From Saccharofermentans sp. (lineage in GTDB: Bacteria > Bacillota_A > Clostridia > Saccharofermentanales > Saccharofermentanaceae), in NCBI GenBank assembly GCA_024695565.1, contig JAILHX010000066.1:1-64000 (forward strand): a stretch of DNA of 64,000 nt. Reading direction: 5' to 3'. The notes beneath the pieces are model-generated. The model saw nothing but the letters and a program-made list of their open reading frames with translations. It was not told the origin of the DNA and ran no database searches. The translations under genes were made by a program, and so were the position numbers. Every line of letters begins with the position of its first letter. Position 1 is the first letter of the stretch. Below are positions 43,378-51,288 of the stretch, one piece after another.

Positions 43378-45024
43378 ATGAGGAAATTATTGGCTGTTAT
43401 TCTCAGCATTACCATGCTGCTCGGACTTGCCGCATGTAATGTAGGCAATGTAAGCGAAGAGGAAATCGAGGTGCCTTCGAGGAAAGATGCCAGAAGAGCT
43501 GCCGAGCGCGAATATAATATGGAATTTGTTTTCGATGACGAGGACATATCTTCCTCTGGCTCAAAAGCAAAGTGGGTATTCATTTCAGAAGACGGAACTC
43601 TTGAAGTAACGGTCACTTGGAAGGCTAAAGATCCGGATGAATTTGATTTCGATGACAGGGTGCTCATTGAACCTACCGTGACGACTGAAACGACAGTTGA
43701 AGAACCGACTGTGACTACCACATATTACGATCCGTACGATGACATGTATGATGACGGCGGGTTTCACATGGAAATCGGCTCGGGTTCTGAAGTTATCAAT
43801 CTGTGGTCATGCTCAGATGAACTTCCTGCGATCGTAATGAGATACATAATGTACTATCCGGAGTTTGGTGAGAAATACACTGTTTATTGCACTGAGTACG
43901 ATACCTATGGCGGCGAATATCAGGTGCATCTTGATCAGGCTCTTGTTGCAGGAGGTGATAATGCTCCTGATATTTACGCGGTCGAGTCTGACTTCGCAGC
44001 AAAATACACACAGGGTGACATGAGTGTTTATGCTGCAAGATATAAGGATATCGGTATCGATGTAGACCAGATGATCTCTGATGCAGAGATCGCTCAGTAT
44101 ATCGTTGATGTAGGCACGCGTGACGGTGATGTTGTGGCACTTGCTTATCAGGCAACAGGCGGGGCGATGATATACAGAGCGTCGATTGCTGAAGAAGTGT
44201 TCGGCACATCCGATCCTGATGAGATAGCTGCAATTGTCGGCGGCGGTTCTGGAAACTGGGATAAGTTCCTGGATGCTGCAGAGGCGCTTAAGGATCGTGG
44301 ATATTCGATCGTATCAGGTGTGCAGGATATATGGCAGGCTTGCGAGACGTCTAATACTGATCCGTGGGTATTAGACGGCTATGATGTTTATCTTGCTCCG
44401 GAAAGGGAAGCTTATCTGGATGTAGGTAAGATCCTCTATGACGAAGGTTATACCAACGGAACGAATAACTGGTATGAAGAATGGTACGATGATATGGAAG
44501 ATTCTAACGTATTCTGTTACTTAGGACCTGCGTGGTTTCTCAACTACATAATGATCGGCAACTGCGGCGGTTACAGTTACGGAGAAGGTTCTTACGGTGA
44601 CTGGAGAATCTGTGTTCCGCCTGTCGGTTTCTTCTGGGGCGGTACCTGGGTCCTTGCCAATAAGGATACGGATATGGCTGAAGGTGTTGCTGAACTTATC
44701 GAATGGATCACTCTTGATACTTCTGACACAGGTCTTCAGTATCTCTGGGCTAATGATCTGATAAGTATGGGCGGATATGATTCTGTTGCTTCAGGCGTAG
44801 TTATGGATAAGTGTTATTTTGATTGTGCCTTCTTAGGCGGTCAGGATATGTTCGGTGTATATCGTGCCTGTGATGACCTCGCAACAGGCAAGGGTGTCTG
44901 CCAGTATGATCCGGATGCGAATGCTTACTTCCAGGCTGAAGCAGATAATTATATTATCGGCGACATAGACAGAAACGAAGCGCTGCAATCTTTCTATGAC
45001 TATATGTACGAAGATGTGGTGTAG
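43378..45024 (+). CDS. Orphan extracellular solute-binding lipoprotein, copy 2
   Basis: 548 residues and a paralogue of the preceding gene along its whole length. It has lipobox Cys20, the same N-terminal domain (EVPSRKDARRAAEREYNMEF), a shorter Thr/Glu linker and the binding-protein fold with VINLWSCSDELP, APDIYAVESDF and GFFWGGTWVLANK. The GGGGAGGG ribosome site is strong. Tandem duplication with divergence in the binding core suggests related but different ligands. It lacks transport partners nearby, so it may act with a distant ABC permease or as a sensor. Confidence 0.87.
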   Translation: MRKLLAVILSITMLLGLAACNVGNVSEEEIEVPSRKDARRAAEREYNMEFVFDDEDISSSGSKAKWVFISEDGTLEVTVTWKAKDPDEFDFDDRVLIEPTVTTETTVEEPTVTTTYYDPYDDMYDDGGFHMEIGSGSEVINLWSCSDELPAIVMRYIMYYPEFGEKYTVYCTEYDTYGGEYQVHLDQALVAGGDNAPDIYAVESDFAAKYTQGDMSVYAARYKDIGIDVDQMISDAEIAQYIVDVGTRDGDVVALAYQATGGAMIYRASIAEEVFGTSDPDEIAAIVGGGSGNWDKFLDAAEALKDRGYSIVSGVQDIWQACETSNTDPWVLDGYDVYLAPEREAYLDVGKILYDEGYTNGTNNWYEEWYDDMEDSNVFCYLGPAWFLNYIMIGNCGGYSYGEGSYGDWRICVPPVGFFWGGTWVLANKDTDMAEGVAELIEWITLDTSDTGLQYLWANDLISMGGYDSVASGVVMDKCYFDCAFLGGQDMFGVYRACDDLATGKGVCQYDPDANAYFQAEADNYIIGDIDRNEALQSFYDYMYEDVV

Positions 45025-45094
45025 AATCTTTAATGCAACATTCTCGATGACACATCTGTATTAATGGTATAAAAAACGAAACGGAGAATCAAAA

Positions 45095-45799
45095 ATGAAA
45101 AGCATTACAAAGGTTTTGGCATTAGGTCTTTGTGCAGGTCTCCTTACAAGCTGCATTACGGCATGTTCAGACAGTTCTGTTAATTTCAATGCCAGGGTGA
45201 ATGTCAACGGATCAGAGATCATCAACACGCAGATCAGTTCTGAGAACTGGACAGCAGTGGAGAATATGGAGATAACAAGTGCATACAGAGGAATGTTCGC
45301 AGAAGCAGTAGGCGAACTTGACGGTTATATGTATGAGCCGGTTGCTTTGCTCGCTACAAAGACAGGATCAGGCACAACATACTGCTTCCTTAGCAAAGGT
45401 ACTGTTGTTACCCAGGATCCGGTGACAACATTAAAGCTTACTTACATCAAGCTTGACGATAACGGCACTGCAAGCTTCGTTGAAGACGAGGATCTTGTGC
45501 TTCCCGGTACTGGTGACGGAATGAGCGTAGGCAGCTGGGCAAACGCTGATTCGATCGAGATAACAGATGATATTAAAGCTGTGGTCGATAAGGCTTCTGA
45601 GACACTTACAGGCGCTACATATGTGCCGGTCGCTTACATGGGTTCCCAGGTTGTAGCAGGAACCAATCACGCGATCTTCTGCAAGGTTGTTCCTTCCACG
45701 GCAGGCGGTAACAGCGATGCTGCATTTGCGATCGTATATATCTACGAAGATCTTCAGGGCAACTGTGAGATCACAAGCACAACAGATGTAGATATCTGA
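45095..45799 (+). CDS. Lipoprotein with duplicated cystatin-like domain
   Basis: 234 residues with a lipoprotein signal; the lipobox Cys is 20 (L-T-S-C) or 24. Two similar halves follow. Repeat 1 (about 45-130) has YEPVALLATKTGSGTTYCFL. Repeat 2 (about 145-234) has YVPVAYMGSQVVAGTNHAIF. The QVVAGTN segment (Gln185-Gly189) matches the cystatin Q-x-V-x-G hairpin that plugs cysteine proteases, here within a helix-then-strands pattern like the cystatin fold. Protease inhibition is an inference; bacterial cystatin-fold domains often bind other ligands. It is followed by a strong terminator. Confidence 0.7.
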   Translation: MKSITKVLALGLCAGLLTSCITACSDSSVNFNARVNVNGSEIINTQISSENWTAVENMEITSAYRGMFAEAVGELDGYMYEPVALLATKTGSGTTYCFLSKGTVVTQDPVTTLKLTYIKLDDNGTASFVEDEDLVLPGTGDGMSVGSWANADSIEITDDIKAVVDKASETLTGATYVPVAYMGSQVVAGTNHAIFCKVVPSTAGGNSDAAFAIVYIYEDLQGNCEITSTTDVDI

Positions 45800-45826
45800 C
45801 AGCGCTGTTGAATGATTAAGATTTTG

Positions 45827-45864
45827 ATCTCCCGCAGACTTTTAAGTACTGCGGGAGATTTTTT
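45827..45864 (+). terminator. Strong terminator after the cystatin-like gene
   Basis: A perfect 11-bp stem ATCTCCCGCAG/CTGCGGGAGAT (45827-45859) is followed by TTTTTT. The stop codon of the opposite gene lies inside the T-run, so the hairpin may serve both sides. Confidence 0.9.
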
Positions 45865-46705
45865 ACTTAACTGATATTCCCAGCAGATGCCCTGATAATC
45901 CGATTATCTCTTCGTGTCCGTCCAAGAGCCTTATGGTATTCATCAGAGCTTCTCTTGAAGTCTCATTGTCCCATAGGTTATCAAGATCTTTTGCAAGCCA
46001 GGCACCACCCATGATGCCGTGAACTTCAGTATCTTTGAATCCGCCTTCTTCAAGTTCTGATCTTAGTGCTGCAGCCGAATGGAAATGCGCGCTCCCGATA
46101 CCTTTGTAGTACTTGTGATCAGGATTAACGTGGCAGCCGTCAGAAAGTTCGCGTTCAATCATATTGATGAATTCCGGATCTTCGAGCCGGTTGTACTCGC
46201 TCCCCGGTGAATAAACGGTTATGTTATGCAGAAGACATGAGAAGGGAGTAAGTGCTGCCGTGTAGATCTTGCCGCCGGGCTTAAGAAGGCGGTAACTCTC
46301 ACGCAGAGCTTTGATCCTCTCACCGTGATCTGTTATGTGATATATGGGACCCATAAGAAGTACTGCATCTGCGCTGGCGCTTCTTCTTGGCACTGACCTC
46401 GCATCGCATACTTCTCTGGACTCTAGTTTAAACCCTTTATATTCATCAGCGAGCATGTCACTCATCTCAATGTTTTTCGCTGACATATCGAAAAGATGCA
46501 CTTCATAACCTAAGGTCGTCAGCCACCATGCGTATTCACCGTAAGCTCCGCCGATGTCGTATATAACAGCAGGCGGCTTTGGCAGACTCTCAAGCAGGAG
46601 TTCTTTTGTCCTGTCAAATTCTATGCGGCCGATCCCGGTGCGCAGTCTGTTGAATTCCAGTCCGGCATCGTAGTATGCCGTAGCGGATATGTCTATTGCA
46701 TTCAT
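45863..46705 (-). CDS. Class I SAM-dependent methyltransferase under probable attenuation control
   Basis: 280 residues. The Rossmann methyltransferase core has motif I VIYDIGGAYGEYAWWL (about 43-58), motif II VHLFDMS, an acidic post-motif and LLMGPIYHI, then LKPGGKIYTAAL. It transfers a methyl group from SAM to an unknown acceptor; small molecule, antibiotic or RNA are all possible. The start at 46705 has AAAGGAG 5-6 bases upstream, and an in-frame stop lies just before it. Upstream lie a promoter, a short ORF and a terminator typical of drug-induced attenuation. Confidence 0.88.
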   Translation of the reverse strand: MNAIDISATAYYDAGLEFNRLRTGIGRIEFDRTKELLLESLPKPPAVIYDIGGAYGEYAWWLTTLGYEVHLFDMSAKNIEMSDMLADEYKGFKLESREVCDARSVPRRSASADAVLLMGPIYHITDHGERIKALRESYRLLKPGGKIYTAALTPFSCLLHNITVYSPGSEYNRLEDPEFINMIERELSDGCHVNPDHKYYKGIGSAHFHSAAALRSELEEGGFKDTEVHGIMGGAWLAKDLDNLWDNETSREALMNTIRLLDGHEEIIGLSGHLLGISVK

Positions 46706-46775
46706 GTTTTTCTCCTTTCAGAATCAAGTTTTGCTGTCGGTACTTTTCTTCCTGCAGATGATCTTCCTGCGGCAT
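46614..46775 (-). CDS. Possible short ORF overlapping the methyltransferase start
   Basis: Just past the leader terminator an AGGAGG site lies 6-7 bases before an ATG at 46775. It opens a 53-codon frame (starting MPQEDHLQEEKY) that overlaps the first 92 bases of the methyltransferase gene in another frame. It may be an unused frame or a translational coupling device. Its coding status is uncertain. Confidence 0.25.
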   Translation of the reverse strand: MPQEDHLQEEKYRQQNLILKGEKHECNRHIRYGILRCRTGIQQTAHRDRPHRI

Positions 46776-46793
46776 ACTGACACCTCCTTTCCT

Positions 46794-46835
46794 AAAAACA
46801 AAAACGGTCAGCAGCTAATGGACTGCTGACCGTTT
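46794..46835 (-). terminator. Leader terminator upstream of the methyltransferase gene
   Basis: A perfect 13-bp stem (46802-46814 with 46823-46835) and 8-base loop are followed on the minus strand by TTTTTGTTTTT. It sits between the promoter and the gene, so it must be read through for expression. Confidence 0.88.
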
Positions 46836-46869
46836 GAAATCCGATACTTAAGTGATTTATGTACGTGGT

Positions 46870-46881
46870 AAACCCGGCCAG
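46870..46881 (-). promoter_or_regulatory. Candidate antiterminator segment
   Basis: CTGGCCGGGTTT on the minus strand can pair with AAACGGTCAG, the 5' arm of the leader terminator, as a 10-bp helix with one G-U pair and a 2-base bulge. It begins 7 bases after the stop codon of the short upstream ORF, within reach of a stalled ribosome. Confidence 0.5.
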
Positions 46882-46887
46882 ATGTCC

Positions 46888-46944
46888 TTAACTGACAACG
46901 GCCTGCTGCTGATTCATAACTGATGTTCTTAATGAACCGCGCAT
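46888..46944 (-). CDS. 18-codon leader ORF upstream of the methyltransferase gene
   Basis: ATG at 46944 with GGAGG 8-9 bases upstream encodes MRGSLRTSVMNQQQAVVS, then TAA. It begins about 22 bases after the predicted transcription start and ends before the terminator. It has the size and place of leader peptides that control resistance genes by ribosome stalling. No known stall motif such as IFVF or RLR is present, so the signal is unclear. Confidence 0.55.
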   Translation of the reverse strand: MRGSLRTSVMNQQQAVVS

Positions 46945-46972
46945 TGATTAATACCTCCGTGTGATTTCCGAG

Positions 46973-47001
46973 AGTATAGAGCAGCAGTGGATTTGTGTCA
47001 A
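46973..47001 (-). promoter_or_regulatory. Promoter of the methyltransferase leader transcript
   Basis: -35 TTGACA (46996-47001, perfect), 17-bp spacer, -10 TATACT (46973-46978). The predicted start is near 46966. Together with the leader elements this accounts for the geneless stretch 46706-47099. Confidence 0.85.
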
Positions 47002-47035
47002 GAACACAGTTGACAATCAGAAACGGCATTCGAAT

Positions 47036-47076
47036 ATAAATTAAAAACCCCTCTTACGGAATTCTGAAGAGGGGTT
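47036..47076 (-). terminator. Terminator of the GntR regulator gene
   Basis: A 10-bp stem AACCCCTCTT/AAGAGGGGTT (47046-47055 with 47067-47076) is followed on the minus strand by TTTTTAATTT. It lies 24 bases past the GntR stop. Confidence 0.85.
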
Positions 47077-47099
47077 GTTGATACATGATCAAGTATTAC

Positions 47100-47774
47100 T
47101 TATTCGGCGATATATTCGCTATATGCTTCCTTGATGATGTCCCAGTCGAGATCGAATCTGGACATATGCTTCGAGAATGCTGCTTCAGCTGCTTCTTTGT
47201 CATGAGCAGCAATGGCATCGGCAATTGCCTTGTGATCTGATACGAGCTTATTATCCTTGATCGTCTTGAGTGAGAGGGATCTTACTCTGTCGAAGTGAAG
47301 GCTCATAAGGCTGACCATATAGAAGCACTGCATCTTATTGCATGCGACGTAAATGTTCTTGTGGAATTCATTATCAAGGTCCAAGAACTTCGGAGGGTCG
47401 TTCTCAAGATAGAACTGCTGAAGCTTGATGTTGGCGTAGAGTTTCTGAATGTCTTCTTCGGTTGCGACATCACATGCTTCCTTGATGAGAGCAGTCTCAA
47501 CTGCGATACGGAGGAATCTTGATTCCTTAATGAGTTCGTAATCGATCAGGGAGACACTGCAGCCCTTCTGGGGAAGGATGTTGACGATCTTGGACTTCGA
47601 TAATTCGAGATATGCTTCGTGAACCGGAGTTCTGGAGATACCGAGCTGAGTTGCGATCTCCTGCTCGCCGATCAGACTTCCTGGCTTGATCTCCATGTTG
47701 ATTATGTTGTCTTTTACGATACGCAAGGCATACTCGCGGTTAGGTTCAAATGTGTTCTTTGGAGTGATGATCAT
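47100..47774 (-). CDS. GntR family (FadR/FCD-type) regulator of the uronate locus
   Basis: 224 residues. The winged helix-turn-helix (about 10-75) has IGEQEIATQLGISRTPVHEA. An all-helical FCD effector domain (about 85-220) has the metal/ligand residues D-x-x-x-H in LDNEFHKNI and later His residues. It is the likely repressor of the adjacent uronate genes, released by a uronate or its ketose, as for UxuR/ExuR. The FCD class usually binds T-x-G-T-x-x-A-C-x-A palindromes. Such sequences overlap or flank several promoters here. It is last in the minus-strand gene run. Confidence 0.88.
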   Translation of the reverse strand: MIITPKNTFEPNREYALRIVKDNIINMEIKPGSLIGEQEIATQLGISRTPVHEAYLELSKSKIVNILPQKGCSVSLIDYELIKESRFLRIAVETALIKEACDVATEEDIQKLYANIKLQQFYLENDPPKFLDLDNEFHKNIYVACNKMQCFYMVSLMSLHFDRVRSLSLKTIKDNKLVSDHKAIADAIAAHDKEAAEAAFSKHMSRFDLDWDIIKEAYSEYIAE

Positions 47775-47838
47775 TAGTGGAATCCCCTTAAATAAACTCT
47801 ATAGAAAACCTAACATAAAAAAATATTTATGTCTACCA

Positions 47839-47850
47839 CTTACATACTAA
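47839..47850. promoter_or_regulatory. Possible GntR operator near its own gene
   Basis: CTTACATACTAA shares the CATACTA core with the site at 53686. It overlaps the last codons of uxuB, about 65 bases before the GntR start. Weak match. Confidence 0.3.
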
Positions 47851-49469
47851 TCTGCAACAGCGGAATGAAGCACTTTCCTTACTGCTCCGGCGCCGCCTAA
47901 AAGCTCATCAAGATACTGTTCTATGACAGGAGTAAGTCCCGTCTTGTTTATGTCGACACCGAAAACAGTCTCATTCGCAAGGATACCATTAAGCTTTCCC
48001 TTCACGCTGCCTTCCATTCCATAATAAATGCCCTGTCCGGCAAGTTCGTTCTGGAAAAATCCTGCGAGCGGGTCTGAACTGATCTCAAAAATGTTTCCTT
48101 CGTCATCGACAGCAAGAAGATATCTGAGCCAGCCTGCGATAACGAGCGGAATGAGTTTTAATTCAGGGAGAGATTCCGGTCTCTCATTAAGATAAGAACT
48201 GATGGTAATGCCATATCTTATCGGAAGCTTCTGACTGGTATCGGTTGCGATCCTTTGGGGAGTGTCGGGAAGAAACGGATTAGGGAATCTTTCTTCCAGG
48301 ACTTCTTTAAGGAACTTCTCTGGATCTAATATTCCCGGGTTGCATACAACAGGGAGGCACTCGTTGTAACCGAGCTTAGTTACAAGTGCCTTAAGATCAA
48401 TGTCGTTCATCTCGTCTGATATCTTCTTAAATCCAAGAAGGCATCCGAAAATCGCAAGCGCCGTGTGCAGCGGATTAAGGCAGGCTGTTACCTTCATTCT
48501 CTCTGCCTTGTCTACGGTATCTCTGTCGGTCAGTATAACACCGCCTTTTGCAAGGTCAGGTCTGCCGTTAGGGAAGAGATCTTCAACAACAAGATATTCA
48601 GGGACTTCCGCATTAACGAAGGGTGCTGCGAATACACCGTTCGATGTCTTGACGCTCTTAAGATTACTGATGCCGAGTTCCGTTAACTGATTTAAGATCT
48701 CATCAGAAGGCCTCGGTGTTATCTTGTCGATCATGGTCCACGGGAAAGCAACAAGTGAAGGATTGTTTACATAGGCTCTGAAAGCTTCATCTGTGAATCC
48801 TCTTTCTGTCCATGCATCGATTATATCCATGACGGATGATTTGAGCTTATCACCGTTGTGACTGCAGTTATCCATGCTGACTAATGCTATAGGATACTTG
48901 CCGGCCTTGAATCTTTCGTATAAAACAGTGGCAATAAATCCCATGCAGGTGAGGGGGTGTACAGGTCCGTTCTTCATGTCTTCTGCGGCCTGCTCGAAAA
49001 CATTGCCGTCAGCATCTCTTAACGCATAACCCTTTTCCGTTATCGTAAAGGAAATGATCTGCAGGGAAGGATTGGCAACTATCTGGTTTAATCTTCTGAT
49101 GCTGTCCTCATCATCGTAATTTGCGGGGATCGCTTCAGTGATGTTGCCTATGATCTCATAGCCCGTGTTGCCGTCAGCTCTGAGGTCACAGATTATTGTG
49201 AGGTTATCGAAGGGCTTATATATCTTCTCAAAATTCTCATAGTCCATCGTTCCGCAGACTACGATGCCTGTATCAGTCAGCCCCTGATTTAAGAGGCGCT
49301 GGTTTACTCTCGCAATGAAGGCTCTGAAGATATTTCCTCCGCCTACATGAAGCCATGCAGGATGAGCTGCCGTGTTGGCGATGACTGAGTCTATATCGTA
49401 TTGGGGCAGCGTGACATTTATGCTGTCCCAAAAACCGGAATTATTAAGGTTAGCTTTTGACAGATCCAT
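47847..49469 (-). CDS. uxuB: Fructuronate reductase (mannitol dehydrogenase family)
   Basis: 540 residues from the ATG at 49469, which has GGAAGG 8-9 bases upstream; the frame runs on to 49514 without a site. The N-terminal NAD-binding domain has LHVGGGNIFRAFIARVNQ. The C-terminal domain has VCNPGILDPEKF and AGWLRYLLAVDD of the long-chain mannitol dehydrogenase family. It reduces D-fructuronate to D-mannonate with NADH in the cytoplasm. It follows uxuA and precedes the GntR gene. Confidence 0.9.
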   Translation of the reverse strand: MDLSKANLNNSGFWDSINVTLPQYDIDSVIANTAAHPAWLHVGGGNIFRAFIARVNQRLLNQGLTDTGIVVCGTMDYENFEKIYKPFDNLTIICDLRADGNTGYEIIGNITEAIPANYDDEDSIRRLNQIVANPSLQIISFTITEKGYALRDADGNVFEQAAEDMKNGPVHPLTCMGFIATVLYERFKAGKYPIALVSMDNCSHNGDKLKSSVMDIIDAWTERGFTDEAFRAYVNNPSLVAFPWTMIDKITPRPSDEILNQLTELGISNLKSVKTSNGVFAAPFVNAEVPEYLVVEDLFPNGRPDLAKGGVILTDRDTVDKAERMKVTACLNPLHTALAIFGCLLGFKKISDEMNDIDLKALVTKLGYNECLPVVCNPGILDPEKFLKEVLEERFPNPFLPDTPQRIATDTSQKLPIRYGITISSYLNERPESLPELKLIPLVIAGWLRYLLAVDDEGNIFEISSDPLAGFFQNELAGQGIYYGMEGSVKGKLNGILANETVFGVDINKTGLTPVIEQYLDELLGGAGAVRKVLHSAVAD

Positions 49470-49512
49470 ACTGTATACCTTCCTTTGCAGCTTGATGCTA
49501 GTTTTCCTGTAC

Positions 49513-49554
49513 AAAACCGATAACCTTATCAGGATTTATAAGGTTATCGGTTTT
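49513..49554 (-). promoter_or_regulatory. Long hairpin between uxuA and uxuB
   Basis: A perfect 17-bp stem (49513-49529 with 49538-49554; an outer C-G pair makes 18) with an 8-base loop. The stem ends in TTTT on each strand, but no long T-run follows. It is a likely partial terminator or mRNA-processing hairpin that sets the uxuA:uxuB ratio. Confidence 0.7.
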
Positions 49555-49588
49555 GCATCAAGGAGGAATTGCTTTATGAAAACAAATA

Positions 49589-50659
49589 TCAACTCAGTTT
49601 AGTAACGGCTTCCCACAGACCGTTAATGTATGTTGCTCCGAGAGCACGGTCGTAAAGACCGTATCCGGGTCTTCCTACTTCGTCCCATATCATGCGGCCG
49701 TGGTCAGGACGGATATAACCGTCAAAACCGTTATCGTAAAGAGCCTTAACGATAGCGAACATATCCAGATCACCACATGAAGATAGATGTGATGATTCAT
49801 AGAAGTCACTGTCGGAAGTGTGCTTTACGTTTCTTAAGTGAACAAAGTGAACTTTGCCCATGGAGGTAAACGTTTGAGCAATGTCTTTTACATCGTTACC
49901 GATGCCTGCACCAAGACTTCCGGTACAAAGAGTAAGACCATTTCTTTTAGAAGAATTGAGTCCAAGATATTTGTTGACGGATTCTTTGCTGTTAACGACC
50001 TTAGGGAGATTGAAAAGGGGCATCGGAGGGTCATCAGGATGAACCGCAAAGTTGATGTCCAGTTCTTCTGCTGCAGGGATAACGGCATCAAGAAAATACT
50101 TTATGTTCTCGAAATACTGCTCGGAAGAAACATTCTGGTAAAATTTAATGTCTTCTGCCATCTGTCCGAAGCGCTCAGGCTCCCAGCCCGGAAGAGAGAA
50201 GTCATTTGAACCTTCGATCATGGAGGAAGTGATCTTCTCCAAAGTAAGCTTCAAAGCTTCTTCGTGGCTGTAAGCCATTGTTGTGCTTCCGTCAGGCAAA
50301 GCCTGTGTAAGATTGCTTCTGTACCAGTCCATTACCGGCATGAAGTTATAGCAAATGCACTTAACGCCTGCCTTGGCGAGATTTCTCATTGATACTATGT
50401 AGTTATCAATTAACATATCGCGTGAAGGGAGGCCCTTCTTGATATCTTCGTGGATATTAAGACTCTCGATGACTTCCATCTCAAGTCCGTAGGAATTGAT
50501 CTCATCTTTGACAAGATTGATCTCATCCATTGTCCATATATCACCTACAGGGATCTTGGTAAGATGAGTGGCCACACCGCTGACACCCGGTATCTGTTTA
50601 ATCTGCTTAAGCGTTACGCTGTCGTCGCCGTACGGGAACCACCGCAAAACCAATTTCAT
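49589..50659 (-). CDS. uxuA: Mannonate dehydratase
   Basis: 356 residues from the ATG at 50659, with GAGG about 13 bases upstream. It begins MKLVLRWFPYGDDSVTLKQI, with the family's IPVGDIW, CYNFMPVMDWYR and FAVHPDDPP segments and C-terminal YIRPDHGRM. It removes water from D-mannonate to give 2-keto-3-deoxy-D-gluconate and needs Mn2+ or Fe2+ (His/Cys/Asp ligands conserved in family). It is first in the uxuA-uxuB-gntR run, with an operator-like palindrome over its -10. Confidence 0.95.
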   Translation of the reverse strand: MKLVLRWFPYGDDSVTLKQIKQIPGVSGVATHLTKIPVGDIWTMDEINLVKDEINSYGLEMEVIESLNIHEDIKKGLPSRDMLIDNYIVSMRNLAKAGVKCICYNFMPVMDWYRSNLTQALPDGSTTMAYSHEEALKLTLEKITSSMIEGSNDFSLPGWEPERFGQMAEDIKFYQNVSSEQYFENIKYFLDAVIPAAEELDINFAVHPDDPPMPLFNLPKVVNSKESVNKYLGLNSSKRNGLTLCTGSLGAGIGNDVKDIAQTFTSMGKVHFVHLRNVKHTSDSDFYESSHLSSCGDLDMFAIVKALYDNGFDGYIRPDHGRMIWDEVGRPGYGLYDRALGATYINGLWEAVTKLS

Positions 50660-50728
50660 AAGTGTAAAAATCCTCAATTAATATTCCGTCATAATGAGAT
50701 AAGACAACATATCAGCCTCACTATGTTC

Positions 50729-50742
50729 ACTAGTATACTAGT
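50729..50742. promoter_or_regulatory. Probable GntR operator overlapping the uxuA -10
   Basis: ACTAGTATACTAGT is a perfect 14-bp palindrome and fits the FadR-class pattern T-x-G-T-A-T-A-C-x-A. It covers the uxuA -10 hexamer, so bound regulator would block transcription. Confidence 0.75.
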
Positions 50743-50760
50743 AGGCTTTGCGCGTGTCAA
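50732..50760 (-). promoter_or_regulatory. Promoter of uxuA-uxuB
   Basis: -35 TTGACA (50755-50760, perfect), 17-bp spacer, -10 TATACT (50732-50737). The start would be near 50725, 66 bases before the coding region. Confidence 0.85.
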
Positions 50761-50910
50761 TAGATTATGACATATTGAAATGTTAACTCTACTTAACTTT
50801 CAGGAATACCCTGCAAAATACAGTAAAACGGGGGATAAGTTATTGTAATTTATTAAGTTTTCAATGACTTTTTAAGCACAATCCCGCAGCAGTGTAAAAA
50901 AGAAGATATC

Positions 50911-51288
50911 TTAAGCTTCTTCGGCTGACTCGGTTATCTCTTCTTCAGGTGTCTCTCTATGTTGCTTTGGCTTAAATAATCTGAAGACTAACGGAATAAA
51001 CACTATAAAGCCGAATTTCTTGACCACTTCTCCCAACGAAGCAAGATAGATAGTCCAGAGCTCATAATGTTCTTCGGTAACGACAGTAAGATTGGTGCAT
51101 GCCACTATAACCGCATAGCACAGAAGACCGGCGGCTATAAGCACGGTTGAGATCACAGTCGTCTTAACGGGAATCGTCTCATGCTTTTCAGGATTAAGCT
51201 TCTTTACGCATAAAACGATACCGGTAAATATCAGACCGGCTGCAAGAACACCTGAAATAACCTGGATAAGATTCAAATAATCAGACAT
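50911..51288 (-). CDS. Small three-helix membrane protein next to YesL-like gene
   Basis: 125 residues. Membrane helices lie at about 7-28, 42-64 and 78-102, followed by a charged Glu-rich tail. The start overlaps the end of the YesL-like gene by 8 bases (ATG within ...AATGTCTGA), so the two are coupled. No family recognised. Being in the uronate cluster, it probably assists sugar uptake or sensing, but that is inference. Confidence 0.7.
   Translation of the reverse strand: MSDYLNLIQVISGVLAAGLIFTGIVLCVKKLNPEKHETIPVKTTVISTVLIAAGLLCYAVIVACTNLTVVTEEHYELWTIYLASLGEVVKKFGFIVFIPLVFRLFKPKQHRETPEEEITESAEEA

Noticed and set aside
46808..47029. 73-codon minus-strand open frame across the methyltransferase leader
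   Set aside because: It runs through the promoter and into the terminator hairpin, has no ribosome site at its start, and is better explained by the leader elements.
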